A stretch of DNA of 64,000 nucleotides from Streptomyces sp. NBC_01210 (GTDB lineage: Bacteria > Actinomycetota > Actinomycetes > Streptomycetales > Streptomycetaceae), in the NCBI RefSeq assembly GCF_036010325.1, contig NZ_CP108549.1:7998001-8062000 (forward strand), read 5' to 3'. Positions within the stretch are counted from its first letter, which is position 1, and every line of letters begins with the position of its first letter. This document shows, piece after piece, positions 1 to 8,838 of the stretch. A program made the position numbers and the translations under genes. The notes under the pieces are model-generated. The model was not told the origin of the DNA and did no database searches. It worked only from the letters and a program-made list of their open reading frames with translations.

Positions 1-190
1 GCGGCGAGTCCGGCTTCGACGAGTCGTGCCGGACGAAGACGACCGGCCGCCCCGTGGCCTGCCATACGTCGATGAGCGAGGCGATGTTCTCGTCAGCCTC
101 CGGGTTGTTCCGCCGACCCCAGAAGTCCAGCTCATCGAAGCCCTTCTGTACGTCCACCACGACCAGTGCTGCGCTCTCTGCAATCTTCAT
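1..190 (-). CDS. Isochorismatase-family cysteine hydrolase (N-terminal part)
   Basis: The reverse strand opens with an ATG at 190 and reads MKIAESAALVVVDVQKGFDE, then continues to the window edge; the C-terminus lies outside. The VVVDVQKGF segment, with its early Asp, is the classic first strand and catalytic Asp of the isochorismatase/nicotinamidase superfamily, and RPVVFVRHD is the expected next strand. Members hydrolyse amide or vinyl-ether bonds in the cytoplasm. The specific substrate cannot be told from 63 residues. It is divergent from the GlxA-type regulator at 265, about 75 bp away, an arrangement in which the regulator often controls the hydrolase. That link is inference. Confidence 0.8.
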   Translation of the reverse strand, partial: MKIAESAALVVVDVQKGFDELDFWGRRNNPEADENIASLIDVWQATGRPVVFVRHDSSKPDSP

Positions 191-264
191 GTCCACGATC
201 CTGCCGCCCCGGTCCACTCGGCCCCAGAGGTGCACAAGTCAGCGATCGATGGTTTACTGCCACG

Positions 265-1281
265 GTGTCCGCCGACCCCGTCCCGTACCGTGTCGCCCTC
301 GTCAGCTTCCCGGGCGTACGAGCCTTCGACGTCTCGGTCATCACCGAGGTCTGGGGCACGGATCGCACCGACCGCGGCGTCCCCGCCTTCGACCTGCGCC
401 GCGTCGCCGCCGACACCACGCCCGTCCGCATGCGCGGGGGTCTCAGCCTCACCCCCGACCGCACCCTCGCCTGGCTGGCTCGTGCTGATCTGATCCTGGT
501 CCCCGGCCTGGACGACCATCTCACCCGCGCCCCGGAACCAGTACTCGAGGCCCTGCGCCGCGCACACGTCCGCGGCACCACCATCGCCGCCCTGTGCGGC
601 GGCGCCTTCACACTCGCCCAGGCCGGGCTCCTCGATGGCCGCCGCGCGGTTACACACTGGAACCTCGTCGATCTGCTCCGCGCCCATCACCCTCGCGTCA
701 CCGTCGAATCCGACGCGCTCTTCATCGAGGACGGCAGCATCTGGACCGCCGCCGGTACGGCCGCCGGCATCGACCTGTGCCTGCACTTGGTCCGCACGGC
801 TCACGGCGCCGAGGCGGCCGCGACGATCGCCCGCTCGATGGTCACGGCCCCCTTCCGTACCGGGACCCAGGCCCAGTTCATCGAACACCCCACCCCGCGC
901 ACCGACCGCGACGCCGACGCCCTCGCATCCGTGCGCGAATACGCCCTCCATCACCTCCACGAACCGCTTGGCGTCGCCGACCTCGCCGCCCACGCGGGCA
1001 TGTCGGCACGTTCCTTCGCCCGCCACTTCGCCGCGGCCACCGGCGCGACGCCCCTGCGCTGGCTCCTGGACCAGCGCATCGCCGCCGCCCAGAAGCTCCT
1101 CGAACACACCGACCTGCCCATGCCCGAGGTCGCCCGCCGTACGGGTTTCGGCAGCGAGATCACGATGCGCCAGCACTTCGCCGCGCGCCTCGCCACCAGC
1201 CCGCGCGCCTGCCGCGCCTCCTTCGCCTCCCACGCGTCGCGCGGACCGGGCACCGAACCCCCGGCGTCGGCCCACGCCTGA
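265..1281 (+). CDS. GlxA-type AraC-family transcriptional regulator
   Basis: The 338-residue product has a DJ-1/PfpI (class I glutamine amidotransferase-like) N-terminal domain, roughly residues 5-170, with the ALCGGAFTLAQAG nucleophile-elbow region. A C-terminal AraC double helix-turn-helix follows, with the elements GVADLAAHAGMSARSFARHF and PMPEVARRTGFGSEITMRQH. This pairing defines the GlxA regulator group; ligands are usually unknown. I chose the GTG at 265 because homology starts at once with PYRVALVSFPGVRAFDV. The frame stays open further upstream, but that part reads unlike the family and overlaps the divergent isochorismatase start. It probably controls the hydrolase at 190-1 (inference). 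Confidence 0.85.
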   Translation: MSADPVPYRVALVSFPGVRAFDVSVITEVWGTDRTDRGVPAFDLRRVAADTTPVRMRGGLSLTPDRTLAWLARADLILVPGLDDHLTRAPEPVLEALRRAHVRGTTIAALCGGAFTLAQAGLLDGRRAVTHWNLVDLLRAHHPRVTVESDALFIEDGSIWTAAGTAAGIDLCLHLVRTAHGAEAAATIARSMVTAPFRTGTQAQFIEHPTPRTDRDADALASVREYALHHLHEPLGVADLAAHAGMSARSFARHFAAATGATPLRWLLDQRIAAAQKLLEHTDLPMPEVARRTGFGSEITMRQHFAARLATSPRACRASFASHASRGPGTEPPASAHA

Positions 1282-1397
1282 CGGCTCGCCGCGCCGGTTC
1301 GTCCTTCCGTGGACGGGGCAGCCGGGCACGTTTCAGCGCAGGGCCGCGGGGACGCGGGTGCGCAGGGTCTCGTTCTCGATGGTGTCGGCGTAACGCC

Positions 1398-1835
1398 AGG
1401 CTGCGGCGGCTGCTCGACGTAGGGGAAGCCGCGCCCCCCGCGGACGTCTCCGCCGCCTTGGACCTCCCCGAGGGCGGTACGGCGCTGCTGCGTCGCCAGG
1501 TGCTCATGCTCGACGACGAGCCGGCGGAACTGGTCACGTCCTACTACCCGCTGGACATCGCCCGGGGTACGGCGATGATGGAGCGCCGCAAGATCAAGGG
1601 CGGCACGCCGACGCTCCTCGCCGAATTGGGGTACCCGCCTCGGCTGAGCGTGGACAGGATCTCCGCGCGAGTGCCTACGCAGCAGCAGTCCAGGTCACTG
1701 CAACTTCCCAGCGATCTGCCGGTCCTTCGGACCCTGCGCGTGGTTTACAGCGACCACGATCGCCCCATCGAAGCCACCGTCATGGTCAAGGCAGGTCATC
1801 TCTACGAGCTTCAGTACGAGTTCACCCCGGAGTGA
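1398..1835 (+). pseudogene. GntR-family regulator remnant: UTRA effector domain only
   Basis: From about 1398 the frame reads a good HutC-type UTRA ligand-binding domain: DVGEAAPPADVSAALDLPEG, then LLRRQVLMLDDEPAELVTSY and YPLDIARGTAMM, ending TGA at 1835. The N-terminal winged helix that every GntR regulator needs for DNA binding is missing. The bases just before it (1284-1395) do not read as one, and no sensible start codon exists. On the opposite strand 1332-1395 looks like the tail of another broken gene (reverse reading WRYADTIENETLRTRVPAAL then stop). I read this as a decayed junction, not a functional gene; a truncated effector-only protein is less likely. Confidence 0.65.
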
Positions 1836-1892
1836 CAGGCCAACCGTTGGGAGCATCCGCGCCAGACCTGGCCGCCTCCCGCCCGTGGCCCC

Positions 1893-2651
1893 TCACCAGG
1901 GCGCGACACCCTCTTCCGTGATGAAGGCCCGGTCGGGCAGCTCATCGGGGGCTGCGGTGGCGAAGCGCACAACGGTCCGTGCGCCGTCGCGAACTGTCTT
2001 CGTACCCGCGAAGTTGTTCATGTCCGTCGCGACGTATCCGGGAGAGACCGAGCAGACGGTGACGCCCGATTCCCTCAGCTGGTCGGCGAGGAGCACTGAG
2101 GTCATGTTCAGGGCCACCTTGGACGCACAGTACGGAATGAGGTCCGCTCGTCCCGCCGGTCCGCTTCCCGTGGTCCGTGCGAAGGTGGCCAGCGCGCTGG
2201 TCACATTCACCACCCGGCCCCCAGCGGTGCGCAGCGCGGGCAGCAACGCCTGCGTGAGCGCGAACGCTCCGACGAAGTTCGTCTCGAGCGTGCTCCTCAG
2301 CGTCTCGACGGAAATCTCGTCGAGGGGCAGGCGTTCCCCCCGGACCACTCCGCTCACTCCTGCGTTGTTGACGAGGATGTCGAGACGGCCGAAAGATCCG
2401 TCGACGAGCTCGGCGACCGACCGGATCGTTTTCTCCTCGGTCACATCCAGCCGTGCGAATCGGATGTCACCGCCCTCGGCCGCGAGTTCGGCCGCAGCGG
2501 CGCTGCCCAGCTCGTCGTTCCGGGCGGTGAGCAGAACGCTCATCCCCAGCGCCGCGAGTTGTCGGCTGATCTCCTTGCCGAGCCCCTTGTTGGCGCCGGT
2601 CACCAGTGCCGTACGCCGTGGGGTGGCTTCGTGCCGCTCGGAGTCCATCAT
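1893..2651 (-). CDS. Short-chain dehydrogenase/reductase (SDR)
   Basis: This 252-residue classical SDR has the NAD(P) motif TGANKGLG near residue 19, NNAG near 95, a catalytic Ser in NVTSALATF and the YCASK Tyr-x3-Lys pair near 175, followed by SPGYVATDMN. It reduces or oxidises a carbonyl/alcohol using NAD(P)H in the cytosol; the substrate is unknown. Its ATG overlaps the stop of the upstream MFS gene (2648-2651, ATGA), so the two are translationally coupled. It may be a tailoring enzyme of the neighbouring cluster or part of an unrelated efflux pair. The sequence does not decide. Confidence 0.85.
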   Translation of the reverse strand: MMDSERHEATPRRTALVTGANKGLGKEISRQLAALGMSVLLTARNDELGSAAAAELAAEGGDIRFARLDVTEEKTIRSVAELVDGSFGRLDILVNNAGVSGVVRGERLPLDEISVETLRSTLETNFVGAFALTQALLPALRTAGGRVVNVTSALATFARTTGSGPAGRADLIPYCASKVALNMTSVLLADQLRESGVTVCSVSPGYVATDMNNFAGTKTVRDGARTVVRFATAAPDELPDRAFITEEGVAPW

Positions 2652-4120
2652 CCTCGGCTCCGTTCCTCAGCGGCGGGCGACGCCGTCCCGGGCCTGGCGG
2701 CGGGGGCGGCCTGCGCTTGCGGCGGCGGGGTGACACGCAGCCAGAACAGGCTGATGAGCAGTGCGACGCCGGCGACGACGGTGGAGAAGGCGAAGACGCC
2801 CACATACGCGTCGAGGTTCGTGCCGCCGCCGTCCTCGGTGCGCTGCTGCACGATCACCGCCAGTGCGGCGATGCCCAGCGCGCCACCGAATTGCCGTGCG
2901 GTGGTGTTCATACCGCTTGCCGCGGCGAACCGGGTGGGCGGAGCGCTCAGCGCCGCCGCAGCCGAGGTCCCCATTGTGGCCGCCCCCATGCCGATGCCGA
3001 CCAGGCATCCCGCGGGCAGCCAGAAGGTCAGGAACGAGGGGGTGTCGGTGAGCCCGAAGACCATCCAGAGACCGCACGCCAGGAAGGCCAGCAACCCGGA
3101 CAGCGTGGCGCCTCGGGGTCCGCCCAGTCGCGGGGCCAGCCGGCTCATGGCCAGCGCGGCGACGGACGCCGCGACCGCGCCCGGTGTCATGGCAAAGCCC
3201 GCCTTGAGCTCGGAGTAGTGCCAGGAGCCGGTCAGGTAGAGCACGCTGACGAGCAGCCACGGGTATTGCGCCATGCCGTACAGGAGCGACACCACGTTCG
3301 TGACGGCGAAGGAGCGATTGCCCAGCAGAGACGTCTCGAGGGCAGGCGCCGGATGCTTCCTGGAGCGCAGCACGGCGACGACCGCACCGGCGGCTCCGCC
3401 CAGCAGGCAGGCCAGTGTCCTGCCGTCCCACCAGCCCCAGGTGCCGCCCTCCGTGACTCCCACGGTCATTGCACCGACCGCGAGAGCGACCAGAAGGGTG
3501 CCCAGCGGGTCCGGAATCTGCCTCTTGTCCGAGCCGGCGGGGCGGGGCAGCAGCCGTACGGCCGCGATAATCAGCAGGAGACCGAAGGGGAGGTTGACGT
3601 AGAACACAGAGCGCCAGCCGAACAGGTCGACCAGCACCCCGCCGACGCTGGGGCCGACCGCCGCGGCGAACGCCGAGGCCGCGCTCCACAAGCCGATCGA
3701 CTTCACCCGTTGGTCTGCCGGCCCGTCGAGCAGCAGGATCGCCAGCGATGCCGGGATCATCGCGGCGGCGCCCACCCCCTGCAGCCCGCGGGTCGCGATG
3801 AGTACAGGGAGGTTGGGCGCAACACCGCACAGCAGCGAGGCCACGGTGAAGATCCCGATGCCGAGAAGGAAGAGACGTCTCCGGCCCAGTACGTCCGCCA
3901 GCCGCCCGGCCGGCACCAGGAGCGCCGCGAACATCACCGCGTAGGCGCTGATGACCCAGGAGAGATTGGGTAAGGAGGCGGTGGGGAAGTCCTTGGACAG
4001 ATCCGGCACCGCCAGGTTGGTGACCGTGGAGTCGAGCATCGCGAGGAAGGTGCCCCCTGACGCCGTCAGAGTCACCGCGAGGTATCCCCGCCGCTTGCGG
4101 GCCGGTTCGGATGTCGTCAC
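2648..4120 (-). CDS. DHA2-type (EmrB/QacA) MFS multidrug exporter
   Basis: The 490-residue membrane protein has about 14 predicted segments. It carries the DHA2 signatures LDSTVTNLAVPDLSKDF in TM1, GRLADVLGRRR (MFS motif A) and the motif-C-like AAVGPSVGGVLVDLFGWRSVF. Drug:proton antiport in the cytoplasmic membrane is the family role, so self-resistance or product export is plausible. The start is the GTG at 4120, with GGGAG nine bases upstream. Codon 50 is TTA (3973-3971), rare in Streptomyces and read only by the bldA tRNA. It is followed with a 4-nt overlap by the SDR and preceded by a palindrome at 4153-4170 that separates it from the diiron gene. Confidence 0.88.
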   Translation of the reverse strand: MTTSEPARKRRGYLAVTLTASGGTFLAMLDSTVTNLAVPDLSKDFPTASLPNLSWVISAYAVMFAALLVPAGRLADVLGRRRLFLLGIGIFTVASLLCGVAPNLPVLIATRGLQGVGAAAMIPASLAILLLDGPADQRVKSIGLWSAASAFAAAVGPSVGGVLVDLFGWRSVFYVNLPFGLLLIIAAVRLLPRPAGSDKRQIPDPLGTLLVALAVGAMTVGVTEGGTWGWWDGRTLACLLGGAAGAVVAVLRSRKHPAPALETSLLGNRSFAVTNVVSLLYGMAQYPWLLVSVLYLTGSWHYSELKAGFAMTPGAVAASVAALAMSRLAPRLGGPRGATLSGLLAFLACGLWMVFGLTDTPSFLTFWLPAGCLVGIGMGAATMGTSAAAALSAPPTRFAAASGMNTTARQFGGALGIAALAVIVQQRTEDGGGTNLDAYVGVFAFSTVVAGVALLISLFWLRVTPPPQAQAAPAARPGTASPAAEERSRG

Positions 4121-4152
4121 TACTCAGCACTCCCGAAAAAACTGGATGCGGA

Positions 4153-4170
4153 AAGGCCGGATCCGGCCTT
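4153..4170 (-). terminator. Palindrome between diiron and MFS genes, probable terminator
   Basis: AAGGCCGGATCCGGCCTT is a perfect 18-bp palindrome that can fold as a 7-bp stem with a GATC loop. In the minus direction it is followed about 12 bases later by a run of six T. It lies just after the diiron gene stop (4193), which fits an intrinsic terminator. A regulator site in front of the MFS gene is the alternative. Confidence 0.5.
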
Positions 4171-4192
4171 CAGATATGTAGGTTGCGCACCG

Positions 4193-5275
4193 TCAGACGT
4201 CGGCGCCGCCCAGCGTGATCACCTTCTCGACCTGCTCGATCCTGGTGCGGTCGAGATCGCTTGCGATCTTCTCGTCCTGCTCCATGAGGGAGTCGAGATC
4301 GTGATGCTCGTAGCCGATGATTCCCATCTCACCGAACGCATGCTTCATCTTCCGTCCGAAGAGGCCGATGTCCTTGAGTGTCGGCACAATGCGGGAGAAG
4401 AGATGGCTGCGGAAGGCACGGAAGTGCTCGGAGTTGCGCATGAACTCGATGCACTCGTCCGCATCGATGTCGAGATTGTGCCAGACCTCTTCGCCGACGA
4501 ACCGCTCCTGCATCTGGTAGCACGCCTCGATGCAGAACTCTTCACGCTCGTCCCGTTCCGCCTGGGTGAGTTCGGGGTAGTACTCGCGAAGCGCGAGCCG
4601 GCCGAATGCCACATGCCGGGCCTCGTCCTGCATCACGTAGGTATTGAGTGCCTGGGCGAGCGGCTCCGTGGCGTTGTCCCGGATCAGCCCGAACGCGGCC
4701 AGTGCCAGCCCTTCGATGAGAACCTGCATGCCCAGGTATGTCATGTCCCAGCGGGAGTCGGATACGACGTCATTGAGGATGGACTTGAGGCTGGGATTGA
4801 TCGGGTATGCCAGCCCCAGTTTCTCTCTGAGGTAGCGCGAATAGACCTCGACGTGCCGGGCCTCGTCCATCACCTGAGTTGCCGCATAGAACTTGGAATC
4901 AAGATCGGGCACAGTATGAACGATCTTCGAAGAGCAGATTAGTGCACCCTGCTCACCGTGCAGGAATTGCGAGAACTGCCAAGAAGCGAGGTGATGGCGA
5001 ATAACGCCCTTGTCCTTCTGGCTGAGCTTGTCCCATACTCGGGATCCATAGATGGCAATTGTCTGTTCCGGCACGCCCATGGGGTTGCTGATGTCGATGT
5101 CGATCGACCAGTCAATCCGCTCGGCCGCATCCCACTGTTTCTGCTTGCCCTTCTCGTACAGACTGAGCAGCCGGTCGCGGCCCTCGTCGTACTCCCAGTC
5201 GAACACCGTCGTTCCCCCACCGGGAACTTGCCACCGTGTCTGTTCGACCGGGAGTGCATAGATTCGTGTGCTCAC
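4193..5275 (-). CDS. Ferritin-like diiron oxygenase-type protein
   Basis: The 360-residue protein shows a complete ferritin/R2-like carboxylate diiron set: a Glu in FLHGEQGALI, ExxH in MDEARHVEVY, a Glu in LIEGLALAAF and a second ExxH in MQDEARHVAFG. These are spaced as in a four-helix bundle. Family members use the diiron centre to activate O2 for N-oxygenation, hydroxylation, desaturation or C-C cleavage; AurF-type N-oxygenases are relatives. The substrate is unknown, probably an intermediate of this cluster. The start is the GTG at 5275, with GGAGGAA about seven bases upstream. It is transcribed away from the LAL gene, with a PimM-like palindrome at 5379-5394 in its promoter region. I cannot name it more precisely. 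Confidence 0.75.
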   Translation of the reverse strand: MSTRIYALPVEQTRWQVPGGGTTVFDWEYDEGRDRLLSLYEKGKQKQWDAAERIDWSIDIDISNPMGVPEQTIAIYGSRVWDKLSQKDKGVIRHHLASWQFSQFLHGEQGALICSSKIVHTVPDLDSKFYAATQVMDEARHVEVYSRYLREKLGLAYPINPSLKSILNDVVSDSRWDMTYLGMQVLIEGLALAAFGLIRDNATEPLAQALNTYVMQDEARHVAFGRLALREYYPELTQAERDEREEFCIEACYQMQERFVGEEVWHNLDIDADECIEFMRNSEHFRAFRSHLFSRIVPTLKDIGLFGRKMKHAFGEMGIIGYEHHDLDSLMEQDEKIASDLDRTRIEQVEKVITLGGADV

Positions 5276-5835
5276 GCGCGTTCCTCCAAACAGCGACAGC
5301 CCGCGCACTCGGACAGAGCAGGTGCACGGGTCAGAGGAAGTACGCGCCAAGTCTGGTCCACTCAAGGCTCACTAGGCACTGGGGATAACCCTGGGCAGGG
5401 ACAGGGGTCGATCAGTCTCGCCCGTGCCTGCTTGTCGGCCCAAACCCCCCGGATCCGGATACCGGCAACCCGGCCGGGCCGGCGGCGCCCCACCGCCGCC
5501 GCGTCACGGTGCAAAACAAGACACCCACAATTGATCTCCCCTTGTGGCCACCGCGAATCAGCCATTATTTTCAGCAAGTTCAGGTCAAACTCCTCGCCCA
5601 TGCCGTGCCCCGCGGGGCTCACCCCGCGCGCGATTCGAACACTCCCTGCCTACGAACTCATGTCGAAGACGGCGGTCGGCATGCAGATTGCAGGGGTAAT
5701 GGCAATATGCACGTCACATCGAGCACCTGTGCGGTCACCCGCCCTGCTGCTAATGTGCGAAGCGTAGTGTGCGAAGCACGGGGGAGCGGTCCGCACCAAC
5801 GCGGATGTGCGCCCTACTGCCACGACGGGGGGGCG
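5276..5835. other. Divergent intergenic region, diiron gene / LAL regulator
   Basis: This is a 560-bp non-coding stretch between divergent starts. The only clear element is the palindrome at 5379-5394. The LAL frame stays open upstream to 5509, but that part reads like random translation. A motif resembling a tRNA T-loop near 5631 has no pairing stem and was rejected. I see no other gene. Confidence 0.6.
5379..5394. promoter_or_regulatory. PimM-like LuxR operator upstream of the diiron gene
   Basis: CTGGGGATAACCCTGG matches the PAS-LuxR (PimM) consensus CTVGGGAWWTCCCBAG at 14 of 16 positions and lies 104 bp upstream of the diiron start. The LAL regulator next door has a LuxR helix-turn-helix, so it is the first candidate to bind here. 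That assignment is inference, since PimM itself is a PAS-LuxR and not a LAL protein. Confidence 0.5.
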
Positions 5836-8800
5836 ATGGCACGTACCGGCCGTAATCTACGTCAGTTAGCTATTTCACCCGATTCGGAAATGTGGGATAC
5901 AGCAGAATCTGCAACCACTCCCGCACAAACAGAGACTCTCGCCGGACGGCGAGATGTCTTGAGTGCGCTGAGTGGCGCCCTCCGTCAGGTAGGGGCGCGG
6001 CAGCCAGTTGCCCGGCTTGTCAAAATAACGGGAGACCCAGGCATTGGCAAGACTGCGGTACTGGGCAAGTTCGCCGGCATCGCCCGTTCCGGAAACTCCC
6101 ATGTATTCACCGGCAGGGTCAATCGACATGATGATGACGCACCATTCGGTCTGATCTCGGACGCGTTCGACGACCAGCATGATCTCGTGCGCGCAGCAGT
6201 GGAGGGGCTTCCCCCCTGGCAGCGCGAGGATTTGAACACGGTGCTCCGGCTGACCATGGACTTCGACCGAGAACGTGCGGCGGACGCTGTGAAGTCCATG
6301 GCACAGACCGGCTTCCGCGCCGTACGCGAATTTCTGGAACAGCTGTCCGTGCCCAGGCTGGTTCTTGTCCTTGACGACTATCACGTCGCCGATCCAGCCT
6401 CCGTTGAACTCCTGGCGAGTCTGTTGCGCAGGCCACCGCGGGCTCCTGTGCTGTTCGCGCTCGCCTATCGGAATCGGCAGGCAACCCCATCGCTGCAGGC
6501 GGCCCTCCGCGGCCGGTCCGAGCAGGTGATCGTCGAGCACATACACCTGGAACCGCTTCTGGAAGAGGAAGTGGGCGAGATGCTGGCCGGTGAGGCCACC
6601 GCGTTCAACCGCCGGCACCTGTACCGGGAGAGTGGTGGAAACCCGGGATATCTGAAGGCGCTCATCTCCGAACAGCCGGTCTTCACCGCACGTGACGATC
6701 TGTCCCGGCTGAACCAGACCCCACGCTTTGGCAACTACGCCCGGTACACCGAGGAACTGGCCCCCCTGCGACCGGAGATGAGGGAGGTGGCGGATGCCGC
6801 CGCGGTCGTCGGCCACGAGTTCGAAGCCGGGCTGCTCACTCAGATGCTGGGCCGGAACGAGACCGCGGTGCTGGGCACGATCGGCGAGTTGATCCGGCGA
6901 GATCTGGTCCACCCGGTGGTACCCGGCCAGTACTTCGCCTTCCGTCACCCGGTGGTCCACCGGGCCGTATACAACCACAGCGAACTGAGCTGGCGCGTGG
7001 ACATGCACCTCCGTGCCGACGAAGCTCTGTGTACGCGTGGCGCCCCAGCCGTCGAGCGCGCCCCGCATGTGGAGCAATGGATCAAGCATGGCGATCTCCC
7101 CGCCGTCGAAGTGCTCGACGAAGCGGCCCGCACCGTGGCCTCCACCGACCCCGGTAGGGCATCGGCCTGGCTCACCACCGCACTGCGCGCCCTCCCGCAG
7201 CAGCCCCGCTTCGAGGGCCGGCGGGCCAGGATGATGACCCAGCCCGCAGAGGCGCGAGGGGCGATGGGCCAGCTGCAGGAGTGCCGCGATCTGATGCATG
7301 AGGCGCTGAGTATCCTGCCCAGGGAGCCGGCACCCCAGCACGCCGAAGCCGTGGCCTTCGCCGCGATGGTGCAACGGCTGCTCGGACGCCGCGAGGAGAC
7401 GGACGCCATGCTGCGCCTGGAGCTCGATGCTCTCGGCAGCGAGGACGCCCTGGTCCGCGCATCTCTCAAGTTCGAAATAGCCGCCGGACAGCTGCACAGC
7501 GGCGACCCGTTGGGCTGTTATCAGTGGGCTCAAGAGGCGCTGACCGTGGTGGAGCGGCACGGGCACCGCCCCCTGCAGGCGTCCTGCCTCGGCCTCATGG
7601 CCATGGCGAACACCGCCAACGGGCGGACAGGACTCGCTCATGAGCTGCTCGGACAGGCAACCACGATCCTGGACGGGATGCTGGACAGCGAGCTCGCGCA
7701 GAGCCTGGACGCAGTGATGTGGATCGGCTGGAGCGAGGTGCTGCTCGAACGCTGGGACGAAGCACTCCGGCACTTCGACAAGGGGGTCAGCTTCGCCACG
7801 CGCAGCGGTTACCGGCTGTTCATGCCGCACCTGCTGGCCGGCAAGGCGTTCGTACTCCGCGACCGGGGCAAACTCACCGAGGCACAGATCGCCGTCGAGC
7901 ACGCGGTCTACCTCGCCGAGCGCACGGACAGCCCGGAAGAACTCGTCAACGCCTACGCGGTGCAGGGATACGTGGACATCGCTCTCGGCAATCTCGACGG
8001 CGCGCTGCAGAACTCCTTCGCTGCCACGCTGCAGCCCCGGCACTCGGCCAGCAGCTGGAAGGAAGCACTCGCCCTGCGGATTCTGGCTGAAGCCAGGTTG
8101 CTCAACGGCGACCCCGAGGGATGTCTGGCTCTGGTTACCGACGCGGGCGGTGCCGACCTGCCGACCGCCGACGCCGGTTCTCGGGTCGCCTGGTACGAGT
8201 TGCTTGTCCGGGCGGAGCTCGCCGCGGGCCGGCCGGGGCGGGCGGCGGACTGGGCGCAGCGGGCCATGCACGCGGCGAACCTCCTCGAGCAGCCCGGCCG
8301 TATAGCTCTGGCAACTCTGGCCGAAGCGCAGGTGCTGCTTCGTCAGAACCCGGATGCGGCCCTGGCTCCCGCACAGCATGCCGCGGCGGGGCTGGAGGAG
8401 GCGGGCCGGGCGATCGACGCACTGCGCGCTCGCGTGGCCGTGGGCCTCGCGTTGTGGCAAGAGGGCCGATTCGACGACGCGGCACAGGAGTTGAAGGCGA
8501 CCCAGCTGGCCTGCGAGCAGCTGGGAGCCACCGCTCTGGCGCGAGCGGCGCGCGTCGAGCGCCGCAGGCTGGCCGCCCGCGCTCCACACGCCAGGAGCAC
8601 CGATTCGGAAAGCAGCGTTATCGCTCTGACCGGCCGGGAGCAGCAGATTGCCGCGCTCGTGAGCGACGGGCTGACCAACCGGCTGATCGCCAAGAAGCTG
8701 CATATCGCGGAGAAGACCGTGGAGATGCATCTGTCCAATGTCTTCGCCAAACTCGGTGTGTCGAACAGGGCAGCCGTCGCCGCGACAGTGACCCGCGAGG

Positions 8801-8838
8801 GCCCGGACTCCCTGCCCGACTCCGTCTCAGGGCACTGA
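5836..8838 (+). CDS. LAL-type LuxR-family transcriptional activator
   Basis: This large ATPase regulator has 1000 residues. Walker A is GDPGIGKTAVLGKF (about residues 70-83) and Walker B is LVLVLDDYHVAD (about 175). A long helical tetratricopeptide-like middle follows, and then a C-terminal LuxR helix-turn-helix (LTGREQQIAALVSDGLTNRL, with EKTVEMHLSNVFAKLGV). LAL proteins are typical pathway activators of Streptomyces clusters. I chose the ATG at 5836, just after a G-run. With it codon 11 is TTA (5866-5868), implying dependence on the bldA tRNA. If the next ATG (5890) is used, the TTA is not translated. It is divergent from the diiron gene and followed by a terminator at 8856-8881. Confidence 0.9.
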   Translation: MARTGRNLRQLAISPDSEMWDTAESATTPAQTETLAGRRDVLSALSGALRQVGARQPVARLVKITGDPGIGKTAVLGKFAGIARSGNSHVFTGRVNRHDDDAPFGLISDAFDDQHDLVRAAVEGLPPWQREDLNTVLRLTMDFDRERAADAVKSMAQTGFRAVREFLEQLSVPRLVLVLDDYHVADPASVELLASLLRRPPRAPVLFALAYRNRQATPSLQAALRGRSEQVIVEHIHLEPLLEEEVGEMLAGEATAFNRRHLYRESGGNPGYLKALISEQPVFTARDDLSRLNQTPRFGNYARYTEELAPLRPEMREVADAAAVVGHEFEAGLLTQMLGRNETAVLGTIGELIRRDLVHPVVPGQYFAFRHPVVHRAVYNHSELSWRVDMHLRADEALCTRGAPAVERAPHVEQWIKHGDLPAVEVLDEAARTVASTDPGRASAWLTTALRALPQQPRFEGRRARMMTQPAEARGAMGQLQECRDLMHEALSILPREPAPQHAEAVAFAAMVQRLLGRREETDAMLRLELDALGSEDALVRASLKFEIAAGQLHSGDPLGCYQWAQEALTVVERHGHRPLQASCLGLMAMANTANGRTGLAHELLGQATTILDGMLDSELAQSLDAVMWIGWSEVLLERWDEALRHFDKGVSFATRSGYRLFMPHLLAGKAFVLRDRGKLTEAQIAVEHAVYLAERTDSPEELVNAYAVQGYVDIALGNLDGALQNSFAATLQPRHSASSWKEALALRILAEARLLNGDPEGCLALVTDAGGADLPTADAGSRVAWYELLVRAELAAGRPGRAADWAQRAMHAANLLEQPGRIALATLAEAQVLLRQNPDAALAPAQHAAAGLEEAGRAIDALRARVAVGLALWQEGRFDDAAQELKATQLACEQLGATALARAARVERRRLAARAPHARSTDSESSVIALTGREQQIAALVSDGLTNRLIAKKLHIAEKTVEMHLSNVFAKLGVSNRAAVAATVTREGPDSLPDSVSGH

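Noticed and set aside
5620..5660. tRNA-like GATTCGAACACT motif
   Set aside because: The bases flanking the T-loop-like heptamer do not pair, and no anticodon or acceptor stems can be drawn, unlike at 39761.
5875..8730. Very long open frame antisense to the LAL gene (951 codons)
   Set aside because: The plus-strand LAL protein has clear domains across the whole interval; long antisense frames are usual at this G+C content and this one shows no recognisable motif.
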